From contig WYEQ01000014.1 in assembly GCA_009904015.1 (NCBI GenBank), forward strand, positions 34,615 to 98,614: a stretch of 64,000 nucleotides of DNA, in the 5' to 3' direction. The position numbers and the translations under genes were made by a program. The number at the start of each line of letters is the position of its first letter. Position 1 is the stretch's first letter. Under the pieces are notes generated by a model. It did not search any database. It was not told the origin of the DNA and was given only the letters and a program-made list of their open reading frames with translations. Shown here piece after piece: positions 42,793 through 50,387 of the stretch. The DNA is from Desulfurococcales archaeon. GTDB lineage: Archaea > Thermoproteota > Thermoprotei_A > Sulfolobales > Fervidicoccaceae.

Positions 42793-42963
42793 TTAACCTT
42801 TCTTCATTCCAAGCTTCTTCTTCTTGGGCCTAAGCTGCGTGCTCCTGCATCTCCTACACTTCGTTGCTCTGGGAGGATTGATAGCACCGCATTTTCTGCA
42901 GACTAGCTTATCAAAAACCCTTGCCTCAACGATCTTTACGAGCTGTGGATCGCTTATTGGCAA
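42793..42963 (-). CDS. rpl40e: 50S ribosomal protein L40e
   Basis: A short gene of 56 codons on the minus strand. It starts with TTG at 42961-42963 (an in-frame TAG directly precedes it) and ends with TAA at 42793-42795. The product begins [20 protein letters not shown]. It then has a four-cysteine zinc finger, [18 protein letters not shown], and ends in a lysine-rich [14 protein letters not shown]. That is the full archaeal L40e, a small basic protein of the large ribosomal subunit. No other ribosomal gene is adjacent. The convergent nucleotidyltransferase-fold gene ends about 110 bases away. Confidence 0.95.
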   Translation of the reverse strand: MPISDPQLVKIVEARVFDKLVCRKCGAINPPRATKCRRCRSTQLRPKKKKLGMKKG

Positions 42964-43027
42964 CTAAAACCACCACGCTTTGTTGGAGACAAGTATTTTA
43001 TTTTTTCAGGAGTTTATAATATTTAGT

Positions 43028-43086
43028 GCGATGATGAGGGTTGGTATTTCCGAGATTCGCGTATGAAGAATGACACCAATGCTGAG
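43028..43086 (+). ncRNA. Candidate C/D box sRNA
   Basis: In the gap between rpl40e and the Cas4-like gene the plus strand has C box ATGATGA at 43031-43037 and a 12-base guide. D'-like CCGA follows at 43050-43053. Then come C'-like TATGAAG at 43062-43068, a 13-base guide, and D CTGA at 43082-43085. The C and D boxes are perfect and D'/C' are relaxed, as is common in archaea. Total size and guide lengths are normal. A TATA-like TTTATAATATTTA lies close upstream. The target was not determined. Confidence 0.5.
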
Positions 43087-43692
43087 CTATTTGTTTATTC
43101 TATGTGGACAAATCTTGTAGAACACGCAGCTTCTACATTCCCAATCCCAGCGTGGAGCCACGGATAGATTCATTGTTTCTTGCAAGAGCTTCTCGAGAAC
43201 TGGCTCATCAAGTTTTACATCATACTCGATTATCTTGTCTGAAGATACGTATATGAGTGTGGCTTTTTCAACATTCGTTAACTCCATGTATAGCTTGACT
43301 TGCAGTAAGTGATGAGGGTAAGGAAGCGAGTCCGTGGATCCCCTTGATGTTTTTATTTCCACCAGCTCGCCCGGCTTGTATGCATCTATTCTTCCCTTGA
43401 TGATTACCTCCTCGTTGTTTACTCGTATTGTTCTTGAAACCTCGTATTCTGGCTGAAACCCTTTTTCTACCAGTATTCCCTGTAGCCCCCTGTGCACGAG
43501 CTCCCCCATTACGGCTAGGGGCTCGAAAGTAAAGGTTAAGTAGGGAAACCTTAATCTAAAGTACCTTTTCCAAGGACAGTAGATAAGGTCTGAAACGTAG
43601 TAAACGCTGGGGTTCTGCAGCTCCTCGAGCCTTTTCACGAACTCCTCCAGCTTGTAGTCATATAGAATTTTAGTTATTTTTTGCTCAGGCAT
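43087..43692 (-). CDS. Cas4-like RecB-family nuclease
   Basis: The 201 residues have the Cas4 layout. Cys39 (IYCPWKRYF) at the N-terminus and Cys186, Cys189 and Cys195 at the C-terminus (WECRSCVFYKICPH) would bind an Fe-S cluster. The PD-(D/E)XK core has His67, Asp103 in GRIDAYKPG, and Glu112 and Lys114 in VEIKTSRG. All nuclease residues are present. No CRISPR array or other cas gene lies in the window, so this is a standalone Cas4-like exonuclease. A role in DNA repair or element defence is possible. A GGTATTACC site lies 32 bases before the ATG on its strand. Confidence 0.88.
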   Translation of the reverse strand: MPEQKITKILYDYKLEEFVKRLEELQNPSVYYVSDLIYCPWKRYFRLRFPYLTFTFEPLAVMGELVHRGLQGILVEKGFQPEYEVSRTIRVNNEEVIIKGRIDAYKPGELVEIKTSRGSTDSLPYPHHLLQVKLYMELTNVEKATLIYVSSDKIIEYDVKLDEPVLEKLLQETMNLSVAPRWDWECRSCVFYKICPHRINK

Positions 43693-43723
43693 GGCTTTTC
43701 ATCATCCCCCTGAACGGGTAAGA

Positions 43724-43732
43724 GGTAATACC
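43724..43732. promoter_or_regulatory. GGTAATACC motif upstream of the Cas4-like gene
   Basis: The nine bases are identical to the half-sites of the palindrome at 15019-15039. It begins 32 bases before the start of the Cas4-like gene, where a TATA box or operator would be expected. One copy alone could be chance, but the shared sequence suggests co-regulation with the zinc-ribbon gene. Confidence 0.35.
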
Positions 43733-43794
43733 ATTCATCATGACAACATGAACCCCATTAAAACCACTAGTTAAAGCTCCTTTAATAACTTGCT

Positions 43795-44064
43795 ACAACC
43801 GAAAGCCCCACCTTTTAAGACGGAGACGAAATAATAGGGTTTATAAGTTTTCTCTTGTCTATGTTGTTCTATGTGATGAGTATTAAGGTCTGTGAGCCTA
43901 GGGCGATGATGAGCAGTCTACTCATAACCCCGAATCCCGTTTGGGATAAGGGTAATGAGCCGGAGGCCCACCCCGGGATTGAACCCCAGGTGGGGATATG
44001 TAATCCCAAACACTCCCCGCACTAACAGCAGCCCTTGCCCTTCAGGGTGGGGTTGAGGGGTCAG
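43795..44064 (+). mobile_element. TnpB-derived miniature element, copy D
   Basis: Plus-oriented relic. The left end begins ACAACCGAAAGCC and retains AGGGTTTATAAG. The right part runs through ATAACCCCGAATCCCG, GAGCCGGAGGCC and TGTAATCCCAAACACTCCCC to a CCCT-TC-AGGG hairpin and the terminal GGGGTCAG at 44064. It matches element C base for base over long stretches, with scattered changes. No coding frame survives. It lies between the Cas4-like gene and the next minus-strand gene. Confidence 0.75.
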
Positions 44065-44076
44065 AAAGCTCGAAAT

Positions 44077-44325
44077 TCACTGCTGAGAAGGCTGTGCTAT
44101 TATCTTGCCCCATTTGCTGTATAGCGATAGTAAAATGATGATTTTCTTAGCCGTTTTTTCGTCAAGGCATCCCGTGCTCAGCATCTCTCCCTCCAATGTC
44201 TCAACTATTACCTCCAGCTTCTTATCGCCGCATCCTCTCTGCTGAAACGACTTAATCAAGCCATTCATAGCTAGGCCCTCTATGAAGTATACCTTATCAT
44301 CGGTAACCAAGCTCATGCATGACAC
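44077..44325 (-). CDS. Hypothetical protein, 82 aa
   Basis: I do not recognise this small soluble protein. Its middle (KKLEVIVETLEGEMLSTGCLDEKTAKKIIILLSLYSKWGK) suggests two strands and a long helix. Four cysteines are present but not in a CxxC pattern. The stop lies 13 bases from the right end of element D, so the 3' end may have been altered by the insertion. The region upstream is AT-rich and shared with the divergent gene at 44412. Confidence 0.5.
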   Translation of the reverse strand: MSCMSLVTDDKVYFIEGLAMNGLIKSFQQRGCGDKKLEVIVETLEGEMLSTGCLDEKTAKKIIILLSLYSKWGKIIAQPSQQ

Positions 44326-44411
44326 CTTCCTTCATTTATAGTTTAGTTTATTGTTACAAATATATAGCGTTTCATCTATATATCACTATGTTGCATATTC
44401 ATCACTGCTAG

Positions 44412-44786
44412 GTGAGACTTGTGGGTGTCAAGGAAGAGAAGCCTGTTTGGATAAAAATTAGGAAAACAGAGGACCTGTGCAGGCTCGCTGCATCCATAGT
44501 AACCATGGGGCAACCAATGTACCTAGTCAGGATTCGTAGAAACAATGAGGTCTACATCGGGTTACTAGCAGTTTATAGAGACTACTTTAAGTACTACGGT
44601 ATACCTATCTTTTACTACACGTTATGCGAAGGCCCTTGCACGGAGAAGAAGTATGTGTCATTCAAGATCGATGAAGGCGGGGAGAAAATCGAGTTCACCG
44701 ACAAAGCTATTCCTGGAACCGTGATGATACCTATCGTTGAGTTCGAGACCATGCCGAGCATACTTGGAGAATGGAAAGGGGAATAG
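44412..44786 (+). CDS. Hypothetical protein, 124 aa
   Basis: A soluble, beta-rich protein whose family I cannot name. It has VWIKIRKTEDLCRLAASIVTMG at the start, YLVRIRRNNEVYIGLLAVYRDYFKYYGIPIFYYT in the middle and TVMIPIVEFETMPSILGEW at the end. The architecture suggests a small alpha-beta domain. GTG at 44412 is taken as start; GTG at 44421, with GGTGA just upstream, is at least as likely. The TrmB-like regulator begins three bases after the stop, so the two are almost surely co-transcribed. Confidence 0.6.
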   Translation: MRLVGVKEEKPVWIKIRKTEDLCRLAASIVTMGQPMYLVRIRRNNEVYIGLLAVYRDYFKYYGIPIFYYTLCEGPCTEKKYVSFKIDEGGEKIEFTDKAIPGTVMIPIVEFETMPSILGEWKGE

Positions 44787-44789
44787 CGC

Positions 44790-45554
44790 TTGTCAAGGCC
44801 AGCTTTCCCCGCCTTAGATTTTCTCGCGGCCGAGCTGGGCGGTCTACATAGACTACTGAGGGTTCTGGGCATAGGCAAAAGAGAACTGGAGATATACACG
44901 GTTCTTTTGACAACAGGCGAGCTCACGGCAAAGGAGATATCAGAGAAGCTCAACATGCCTTTATCAAAGGTTTACGACTCGCTCTCTATCCTACTAGAGA
45001 AGAAGTGGGTGAGCCGAACACCCAGCAGACCATCCAAGTACTACGCCTCTCCAATAAGGAATGTATGGGAAGACCTCAAACACAACGTGATGGAGACGAT
45101 AACGACGATCGAGGAAAAAATAATCCCAGTATTGGAGGACTTATCTAGAAGCCCGGCCAGCATCTTCAGAGTTGCCATGATAGGGAAAAACAGAATTCCA
45201 AGCTACATGGAAAAAATATTAAGAGAATCTACAAGTGAGAAAATAAGAATAGCTGTTTCCCATGAGTATATACTGAAGTTGATATACAAGTACTTCAACG
45301 ACAAAAACATCAATAGTAGGTCGAGGGTCTACCTTCTAATAGAGGACGAGCTATACAAAAAAATGGAGAGAACAAGGCTGGGAACCTTCGCAGAAGTAAA
45401 GAAAACGGGCAAGATGTATGGAAGCGGCATTATTGGCAAGGAGATACTGCTAATAATAGGGAAAGATGAATCCCTTCAAGGCTTATGGAGCGACAATATT
45501 TACATAGTTGAGCTGGGGAAAGGCTACTTTGACTACATATGGTCCACTTCATAA
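44790..45554 (+). CDS. TrmB-like transcriptional regulator
   Basis: The 254 residues carry an N-terminal winged helix of the TrmB type: LGIGKRELEIYTVLLTTGELTAKEISEKLNMPLSKVYDSLSILLEKKWV, then a wing SRTPSRPSKYYASP. A helix that could form a coiled coil follows (NVMETITTIEEKIIPVLEDL). The C-terminal part (about 115-254) looks like the TrmB phospholipase-D-like effector fold but lacks a clear sugar-binding site. The start is TTG. The co-transcribed gene upstream, of unknown function, may be its effector or partner. Confidence 0.78.
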   Translation: MSRPAFPALDFLAAELGGLHRLLRVLGIGKRELEIYTVLLTTGELTAKEISEKLNMPLSKVYDSLSILLEKKWVSRTPSRPSKYYASPIRNVWEDLKHNVMETITTIEEKIIPVLEDLSRSPASIFRVAMIGKNRIPSYMEKILRESTSEKIRIAVSHEYILKLIYKYFNDKNINSRSRVYLLIEDELYKKMERTRLGTFAEVKKTGKMYGSGIIGKEILLIIGKDESLQGLWSDNIYIVELGKGYFDYIWSTS

Positions 45555-45596
45555 TCTAAAATTTGCAGACACGCTGCTTGGTATTCGGAATTGTCT

Positions 45597-45788
45597 TTAG
45601 GCGATGCTTAGCTCCTGCATATCCCGTTTATCCGTCCTGATGCCTGGGAAAAGTATCTTTTTGTATACAAACTCCTCCAGAGCATCTCTAATGGCATCGC
45701 CTCTGGATTTGTATTCCCCTCTGGCAACCAATTCATCAATTTGTTCCAGCAACTTAACAGGTATTTTAACTGTTACAGAGACATACAT
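45597..45788 (-). CDS. Ribbon-helix-helix (CopG-like) protein
   Basis: The 63 residues begin with the antiparallel strand YVSVTVKIPVKLLEQIDEL. They continue with ARGEYKSRGDAIRDALEEFVYKK, the helix-turn-helix pair of a CopG/MetJ DNA-binding dimer. The remaining tail is short. Such proteins serve as antitoxins or simple repressors; no toxin gene lies beside it, so a repressor is more likely. A TATA-like GTATAAATAGG lies about 20 bases before the ATG. Confidence 0.75.
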   Translation of the reverse strand: MYVSVTVKIPVKLLEQIDELVARGEYKSRGDAIRDALEEFVYKKILFPGIRTDKRDMQELSIA

Positions 45789-45941
45789 GCAAGCCTACCT
45801 ATTTATACATCTTTCTCAAGAATATTTAAAAACGGCCGGGCATCTTTCCATGAATACAATGCAATAGCCTTGATATCCTTATTCTTAACACAGCTATTAT
45901 GAATGGTTGCTTAAAGTTAACTTATAGCAAAAAACGCGCTT

Positions 45942-47009
45942 TCAAAGACTCGATAAGATACTTGCTATGTCGCTTATTTCCATGGAGTTCATGTTTATCT
46001 TTCCAATCCTCGGCACCGGTCTGGTTGAGAGATTAACTTCGGGAAAGCCCAGTTGCTCGAGGAAAGTCTCGTTATGGGATAATACGTAGTAAGATAGGTT
46101 AGTGCGCTCAAGCAGAACTCTTTTTAATGTGTAGGGAAGCATCTCTCCTCTTCCATAATCAAATAAAACAATATTGCCATTAACTAGCTGAATGGCCAGG
46201 TCAAACCTCGTTTTTTTAATCTCAATAGGCATCTGCGTATCACCGGTCAGTTTATCGTATTGTAGCTCTTCGCCTAGCTTATTGATAGATATGTAATGCG
46301 ATATAGCCGCTAGTAGTAACGATCCAGAGCTCATGAGCTCATCGTACTTATCTGATATGTGGTAGTTATACAGGTATCTGTAGTTAAGGTCAATCAAGTC
46401 AAAGACATAATCCTTGCCCTTGTGCTGAAGCGAGGCTTTATTCATACACTCAACCTTAATGTTAGGAGTTCTGAAAGTCCTCCTACAGTTTTCGCAAACA
46501 AAGGTTTTTCCAAGCAACAACAAGTCCTTGTCTGTTTCGAGCCCGCAGTAGGGGCATTTATTGGAGTTCTCCCTGAACTCCGCTAGAGGCGCTGTGTAGC
46601 CACACCTAATGTGCTGCGCCATAACAGAGGGGTAAACGTTACGGGAGCCACAATATGGGCAGAAAAGAGCAATCATCAGCATTAGGGAGCCGCATACTGG
46701 ACACATATACGTAACTGAGGATACTCTTTTCTCTATGATTCCTGCGGATACAAGCTTCTTAATGAAGTCGTGGAACTCGTTGCTGAAGTTTACGTTTGCT
46801 TCCAGTAGTTTGTTTAGCGCTTCATAATTGGTTTTTAGTTGCACGGTTTCTCCTGAAAACTCGTATACTTGCCAAACAACAGGTGCCGCTTTTAATGGCA
46901 TGGCGTTGTACGCTTTATACAAAGCATTGATGTAAACATGCCAGTCATTAATGCTTGAAACTTCTCGTATAATTTGCTTTGTATCTATGACATTCATTTG
47001 ATTATTCAC
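45942..47009 (-). CDS. Zinc-ribbon protein resembling TackOD1-type domains
   Basis: The 355 residues have a cysteine-rich core of about 100 residues. It has CPVCG and CPYCG, then HIRCGYTAP, then CPYCG, and CENCRRTF, which would bind several zincs. The order, including HxRCGYxxP, recalls the TackOD1 output domain seen in signalling proteins of TACK archaea; I rank that as probable, not certain. The flanking parts are helical at the N-terminus and beta/alpha at the C-terminus (VNGNIVLFDYGRGEMLPYTL). No receiver or KaiC domain is attached. Signalling or nucleic-acid binding is possible. Confidence 0.62.
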   Translation of the reverse strand: MNNQMNVIDTKQIIREVSSINDWHVYINALYKAYNAMPLKAAPVVWQVYEFSGETVQLKTNYEALNKLLEANVNFSNEFHDFIKKLVSAGIIEKRVSSVTYMCPVCGSLMLMIALFCPYCGSRNVYPSVMAQHIRCGYTAPLAEFRENSNKCPYCGLETDKDLLLLGKTFVCENCRRTFRTPNIKVECMNKASLQHKGKDYVFDLIDLNYRYLYNYHISDKYDELMSSGSLLLAAISHYISINKLGEELQYDKLTGDTQMPIEIKKTRFDLAIQLVNGNIVLFDYGRGEMLPYTLKRVLLERTNLSYYVLSHNETFLEQLGFPEVNLSTRPVPRIGKINMNSMEISDIASILSSL

Positions 47010-47124
47010 CTTAACTGAACAAAAAAGCCATATACAATCGCGTGTATACTGGTCCGGCGCCTTCTGCTCAATACCTAATAGCTAATTACTTCTATAAAAA
47101 ATGACCGGGATTTTGAAAAAGACT

Positions 47125-47385
47125 TTACACGGATGTTGGCTCGATTTCAAAGCCAAATTGCCTTAGTATAACGACCGCTAGGTGCTTTGGCTTCGTGTAC
47201 CACTTATCATATTTGTATACTTTGCCCCCAACCTCCAGCTCAACGTAATCTCCTTTATCATTGATGGTCATTACTACCTGCATGTCTTTTACCAATCTGA
47301 TGCTGCCGGTTTTTGGCAGAATCTTTATGTCTTTCTCGGATAGCTTAGGCTGAATAATTTCTTTTAGTTCCTCTAGATACGTCAT
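47125..47385 (-). CDS. Hypothetical protein, 86 aa
   Basis: A small protein with strands around KILPKTGSIRLVKDMQVVMTIND and YVELEVGGKVYKYDKW, and a C-terminal helix (KPKHLAVVILRQFGFEIEP). I recognise no family. It begins with ATG at 47385, with GGAGG shortly upstream, so expression is plausible. It lies between the zinc-ribbon gene and another small gene on the same strand, separated by 80-115 bases, which suggests separate or loosely linked units. Confidence 0.55.
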   Translation of the reverse strand: MTYLEELKEIIQPKLSEKDIKILPKTGSIRLVKDMQVVMTINDKGDYVELEVGGKVYKYDKWYTKPKHLAVVILRQFGFEIEPTSV

Positions 47386-47465
47386 TTTTATTACCTCCCT
47401 AAAGCAACTCCATATGAGGTTTTTAGGAATAATAAAAATTTCTTTTAGCTAAGCCTGACATACAC

Positions 47466-47720
47466 TTATTTTTTCGGAGGGGTTCTCGGCCTTATGCTTC
47501 TGGGCTCTAGCTCAAGCTCCTTCTGCTCTTCCTCTTGTTTCTCGCTGTCAAACTCCTCTATGAGCTTTTTCTCCTTGGCGTAATCAATTATCAGGTTCTC
47601 ATCGACATCGTATATGGAACCTAGACTATCCATCTCCACATTCTTGTTTTTTAGGTAGCTGATGAAGTCCTCTATTAGGCCAGCCGCGAGGATAAGTTCT
47701 ATTAGCTCGTTCTTAATGGA
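47466..47720 (-). CDS. Hypothetical protein, 84 aa
   Basis: From TTG at 47720 the product is 84 residues. It has an N-terminal helix (SIKNELIELILAAGLIEDFISYLKNKN), a middle helix (ENLIIDYAKEKKLIEEF) and a very acidic then proline-rich tail (EKQEEEQKELELEPRSIRPRTPP). The frame is open to 47762, but GGTGG lies just before the TTG. The tail looks disordered and could bind a partner. No family recognised. Confidence 0.5.
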   Translation of the reverse strand, partial: SIKNELIELILAAGLIEDFISYLKNKNVEMDSLGSIYDVDENLIIDYAKEKKLIEEFDSEKQEEEQKELELEPRSIRPRTPPKK

Positions 47721-47825
47721 CAAAGCTGTTCCACCACATAGGCGAAAATAGAGAAGTCTCAAAAGATATTATAGTTTACCTTTTTAATAAACATAACCGA
47801 TACTAAGCACTGAGCGTGATAGAAG

Positions 47826-48314
47826 TTGAATAAATGCTCCGTAGCTATTTTCGAGAAAAAGGATGACAAGTGTGTTTTCGTATGCGATGAGACCTCAAGA
47901 GAGCTTGACCCCTACGAGACCATATATGAATTCAAGAAAAACAAGCTGGTTGTCAAGGACTCTGATGGCAATGTTTACTCCGGCTGGTTCGAGGCGCTTA
48001 AGCATTTCTCCACATGTGAGCCCCGCGCGTGGATCATGTTCAGCGTCTACTATGATTTGAGAGAAAGAGGAAGAATGCTGAAGACGGGCCCGCTTCCGAA
48101 CAGCTTCACGATGTACAAGGGACCTAAGCCCGAATCTCTAATCATTGTTCTGGAAGAAACAGTTAAGTTTAAGGTCGAAGAGATCTTCAGATGGATTGAA
48201 ACCGCCAAAAGAATGAACAGGGATTGCATACTGGCTATTGTTGATAAGCACGGCGATGTGTCGTATTACCAATTAGAGATGGCGGGTGTTGGAGAACTAT
48301 CATTGTTGACATAG
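47826..48314 (+). CDS. Probable structural (beta) subunit of tRNA-splicing endonuclease
   Basis: The 162 residues have an N-terminal beta-rich part and a C-terminal domain with the EndA-like pattern: VYYDLRERGRMLKTGPLPNSFTMYKGPKPESLIIVLEE, then RWIETAKRMNRDCILAIVDKHGDVSYYQLEM. Compare catalytic subunits, which read YxDLRxRGYxVKxGxxFRxYxxG and end VxDxxGDVTYY. The catalytic tyrosine, histidine and lysine are not in place, as expected for the structural subunit of the crenarchaeal alpha2-beta2 enzyme. That enzyme class can splice introns at non-canonical sites, such as the tRNA-Phe intron in this window. The start is TTG. The catalytic subunit is not in the window. Confidence 0.65.
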   Translation: MNKCSVAIFEKKDDKCVFVCDETSRELDPYETIYEFKKNKLVVKDSDGNVYSGWFEALKHFSTCEPRAWIMFSVYYDLRERGRMLKTGPLPNSFTMYKGPKPESLIIVLEETVKFKVEEIFRWIETAKRMNRDCILAIVDKHGDVSYYQLEMAGVGELSLLT

Positions 48315-48365
48315 AAAAAACGTTATTCCTGATAACTAATCGCGCCGTCTCTAATCCCTATGTTC

Positions 48366-49163
48366 CTAGCTCTTCTCTGCTTGCTTTAACCATACTACTC
48401 TCTGTGGGAACGGTATCTCTATGCCGTTTTTCTCAAGCTCATTCTTTAGCTCCCCGATGATGCTTCCCCTAACATCAAACCATTTTGAAGCTGGCACCCA
48501 TAGCATTATCCTGAGATTAACGCTGCTTTCACCTAAAGAATCAATGAAGACTATAGGCTCTGGGTAAGCCAAAACGTATGGATGCCTTCTTAGGTAACCT
48601 ATGATTATGTCCCTTGCTTTATCAATACTCGATAGGTAGCTGATGCCGATGTCTAAATCGATTCTCCTGGCCTTAAGATTAGAAGCGTTAGTCAAGAGAG
48701 AAGACATCAATGTCTGGTTTGGAACCGTTAAGAGCTCCCCTGTAAACAGCCTCACCTGCGTTGATAAGAGGCTAATGCTCTCTATCGTGCCCCAGAAATC
48801 ATTTATTTTAACTACGTCCCCAATCCTAGCTCTACCCTCAAACAGCAAGGTTAATCCAGCGATTAGATGACCTAGAGTCTGCTGAGCTGCAAGACCCACG
48901 ACTATACCGGTAAAGCCTGCCGCAGCTAGAAGACCCGATAAGCTCACTCCGATGCTGGCCAAGCCTATTAATATGCCTATGATGACTAGTGAAAGCTTGG
49001 TTATCCTGGCCAAGCTCTTAAGGTAATTGATATCCCCAATAAACCTGGCCTTCAATATCCTGTTACTAGCAAGCTTAGCAACCAAGTAGAAGAAGATAAC
49101 TATTATTGAGAAAACAGCTATTTTCTTTACATAAGCCCAGTAAGCAAGAATAACCTCTAGCAT
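48366..49163 (-). CDS. MscS-family mechanosensitive channel
   Basis: Opens under membrane tension to release solutes in osmotic downshift. The 265 residues have three membrane helices. The pore helix reads SLSGLLAAAGFTGIVVGLAAQQTLGHLIAG, followed by the conserved beta domain entry EGRARIGDVVKIND and LSTQVRLFTGELLTVPNQ. The C-terminal alpha/beta domain ends EIPFPQRVVWLK. All MscS hallmarks are present. A DUF432 protein is encoded about 190 bases upstream on the same strand, a common pairing. Confidence 0.93.
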   Translation of the reverse strand: MLEVILAYWAYVKKIAVFSIIVIFFYLVAKLASNRILKARFIGDINYLKSLARITKLSLVIIGILIGLASIGVSLSGLLAAAGFTGIVVGLAAQQTLGHLIAGLTLLFEGRARIGDVVKINDFWGTIESISLLSTQVRLFTGELLTVPNQTLMSSLLTNASNLKARRIDLDIGISYLSSIDKARDIIIGYLRRHPYVLAYPEPIVFIDSLGESSVNLRIMLWVPASKWFDVRGSIIGELKNELEKNGIEIPFPQRVVWLKQAEKS

Positions 49164-49355
49164 TATTCTTCACGGATGGAAGCCCTGTTTTTTCGGGGGG
49201 AAGTCGTGGAAAGCTTATAAGATTCCCGCCTTATATCTCTTATTTATGTTTGGCACAAGCGAGCTCAGCAGGCAATGATTAATCATCAATAATGCTCGAA
49301 CAATTAGGGGAGCCGTAGGTACAAACACTCGCCATAGATGTCGAGAAGTCATCAA

Positions 49356-49997
49356 CTAGAAACCATGACTCATGATGAACTTGTTTTTATTTCTGAAAGC
49401 AAACCACCCGGACCCAAATACATCGGAAACCTCTTCCTTATAGAATACGTATGCGTAGTTTCTATTCTCAATTACTATCTGTATATGCGTTAGTTTTTCT
49501 TTGAAGAACTCGTGAGGAATAATTATTTTTGTTAAGGGCATGGGCTCCTCGAATCTGTTGTAAGCTGTGACTTTGATGTTGTATATAGGCTCGTCTTTCT
49601 TTGTTTCTTCAAGCACCTTTTTGTATCTGCATATATGGCCTATATCGGGTAGCCCATACAAAGCGTACTTAAGCTCGCGTGGAATAGATATTATCTCTGT
49701 CTCTTTGTCTCCATCCACTAATACAACTTTTATATCCATTGGGATATGTAAGCTCAGCTCAACCTTTTTGCCTGGGGAAATAATGATGCTTTTAGCCAAA
49801 TCAATATATATGCAGTCAGCGCCAACATCGCTACTTATAAACATTGTAGGAAGAACCCTGATTTGTTCGTTAGAGTCGAGAAGAACATATTTGCTGAATG
49901 TAATCCTTCCCTTATAAGTTATTCTCCTCAGCTTGTTATCGACCTTCTCAACTATTAGCTGCTCGTCCCCTAGTTCTATGCTAAGCTCTAAATGCAT
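49356..49997 (-). CDS. DUF432 family protein
   Basis: A 213-residue beta-rich protein with the DUF432 features: FSKYVLLDSNEQIRVLPTMF, SPGKKVELSLHIPMDIKVVL, the conserved YALYGLPDIGHICRYKK and FGSGWFAFRNKNKFIMSHG at the end. DUF432 occurs in archaea beside MscS channels, as here. A role with the channel, perhaps on the membrane, is likely by association but not demonstrated. I see no membrane helix. Element E lies about 50 bases upstream. Confidence 0.78.
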   Translation of the reverse strand: MHLELSIELGDEQLIVEKVDNKLRRITYKGRITFSKYVLLDSNEQIRVLPTMFISSDVGADCIYIDLAKSIIISPGKKVELSLHIPMDIKVVLVDGDKETEIISIPRELKYALYGLPDIGHICRYKKVLEETKKDEPIYNIKVTAYNRFEEPMPLTKIIIPHEFFKEKLTHIQIVIENRNYAYVFYKEEVSDVFGSGWFAFRNKNKFIMSHGF

Positions 49998-50046
49998 TAG
50001 AAAAGCTCCCCTTTGTTTACTAGTCCGAAGACCAAAATTTTAATTT

Positions 50047-50216
50047 TATAACTGAAAGCCTACGTCTTTTAAAACGGGGGTGAAATATATATGCTTTTTC
50101 TTGTTTTAGTTAAGAACTGTAGTTCCTCTAACGACATCTTCAGACCCGAATAGGTGCTGGGGACAAGTGAACCGCCCAAAATAAAGCCCACGCCCTACAA
50201 GGCGTGGAGAAAGTCA
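50047..50216 (+). mobile_element. TnpB-derived miniature element, copy E
   Basis: The shortest copy, about 170 bases. The left end is ACTGAAAGCC and retains TGAAATATATATGC. The right part has CAGACCCGAATAGGTGCTGGGGACAAGTGAACCGCC, which encodes the relic of NPNR-x-GEPVNRP in the TnpB tail. Then comes a hairpin CCACGCC/GGCGTGG and the terminus GGAGAAAGTCA at about 50216. It belongs with A, B and F. The next 170 bases to sfsA contain nothing I can support. Confidence 0.7.
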
Positions 50217-50387
50217 ACGCCCTTCCAACGTCTTGTCAATAATTCGGTTTTTTCCATTTCAAATAGATTATTGCTGAGCGATTTAATAACAGTACGTCTT
50301 GAACTCGATTGCTTAAACAGGAAAATTAAATCATCCAGTGTTTTATGAGAACTTCATGCAAGAAAAGATGCGCAAAGGTTTTTTATT

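Noticed and set aside
43087..43692. CRISPR-Cas locus suggested by the Cas4-like gene
   Set aside because: No repeat-spacer array and no other cas gene in the window; standalone Cas4-like nucleases are common in archaea.
45597..45788. Toxin-antitoxin module around the RHH gene
   Set aside because: No PIN, RelE or HEPN toxin gene lies next to it on either strand.
49164..49355. Region between MscS and DUF432 genes with GAAAGCTTATAAG, similar to relic left ends
   Set aside because: The match is short, with no hairpin and no right end, so it does not qualify as a further copy.
50217..50387. Open frame and AT-rich DNA after element E
   Set aside because: No recognisable protein, no ribosome-binding site and no RNA boxes in order.
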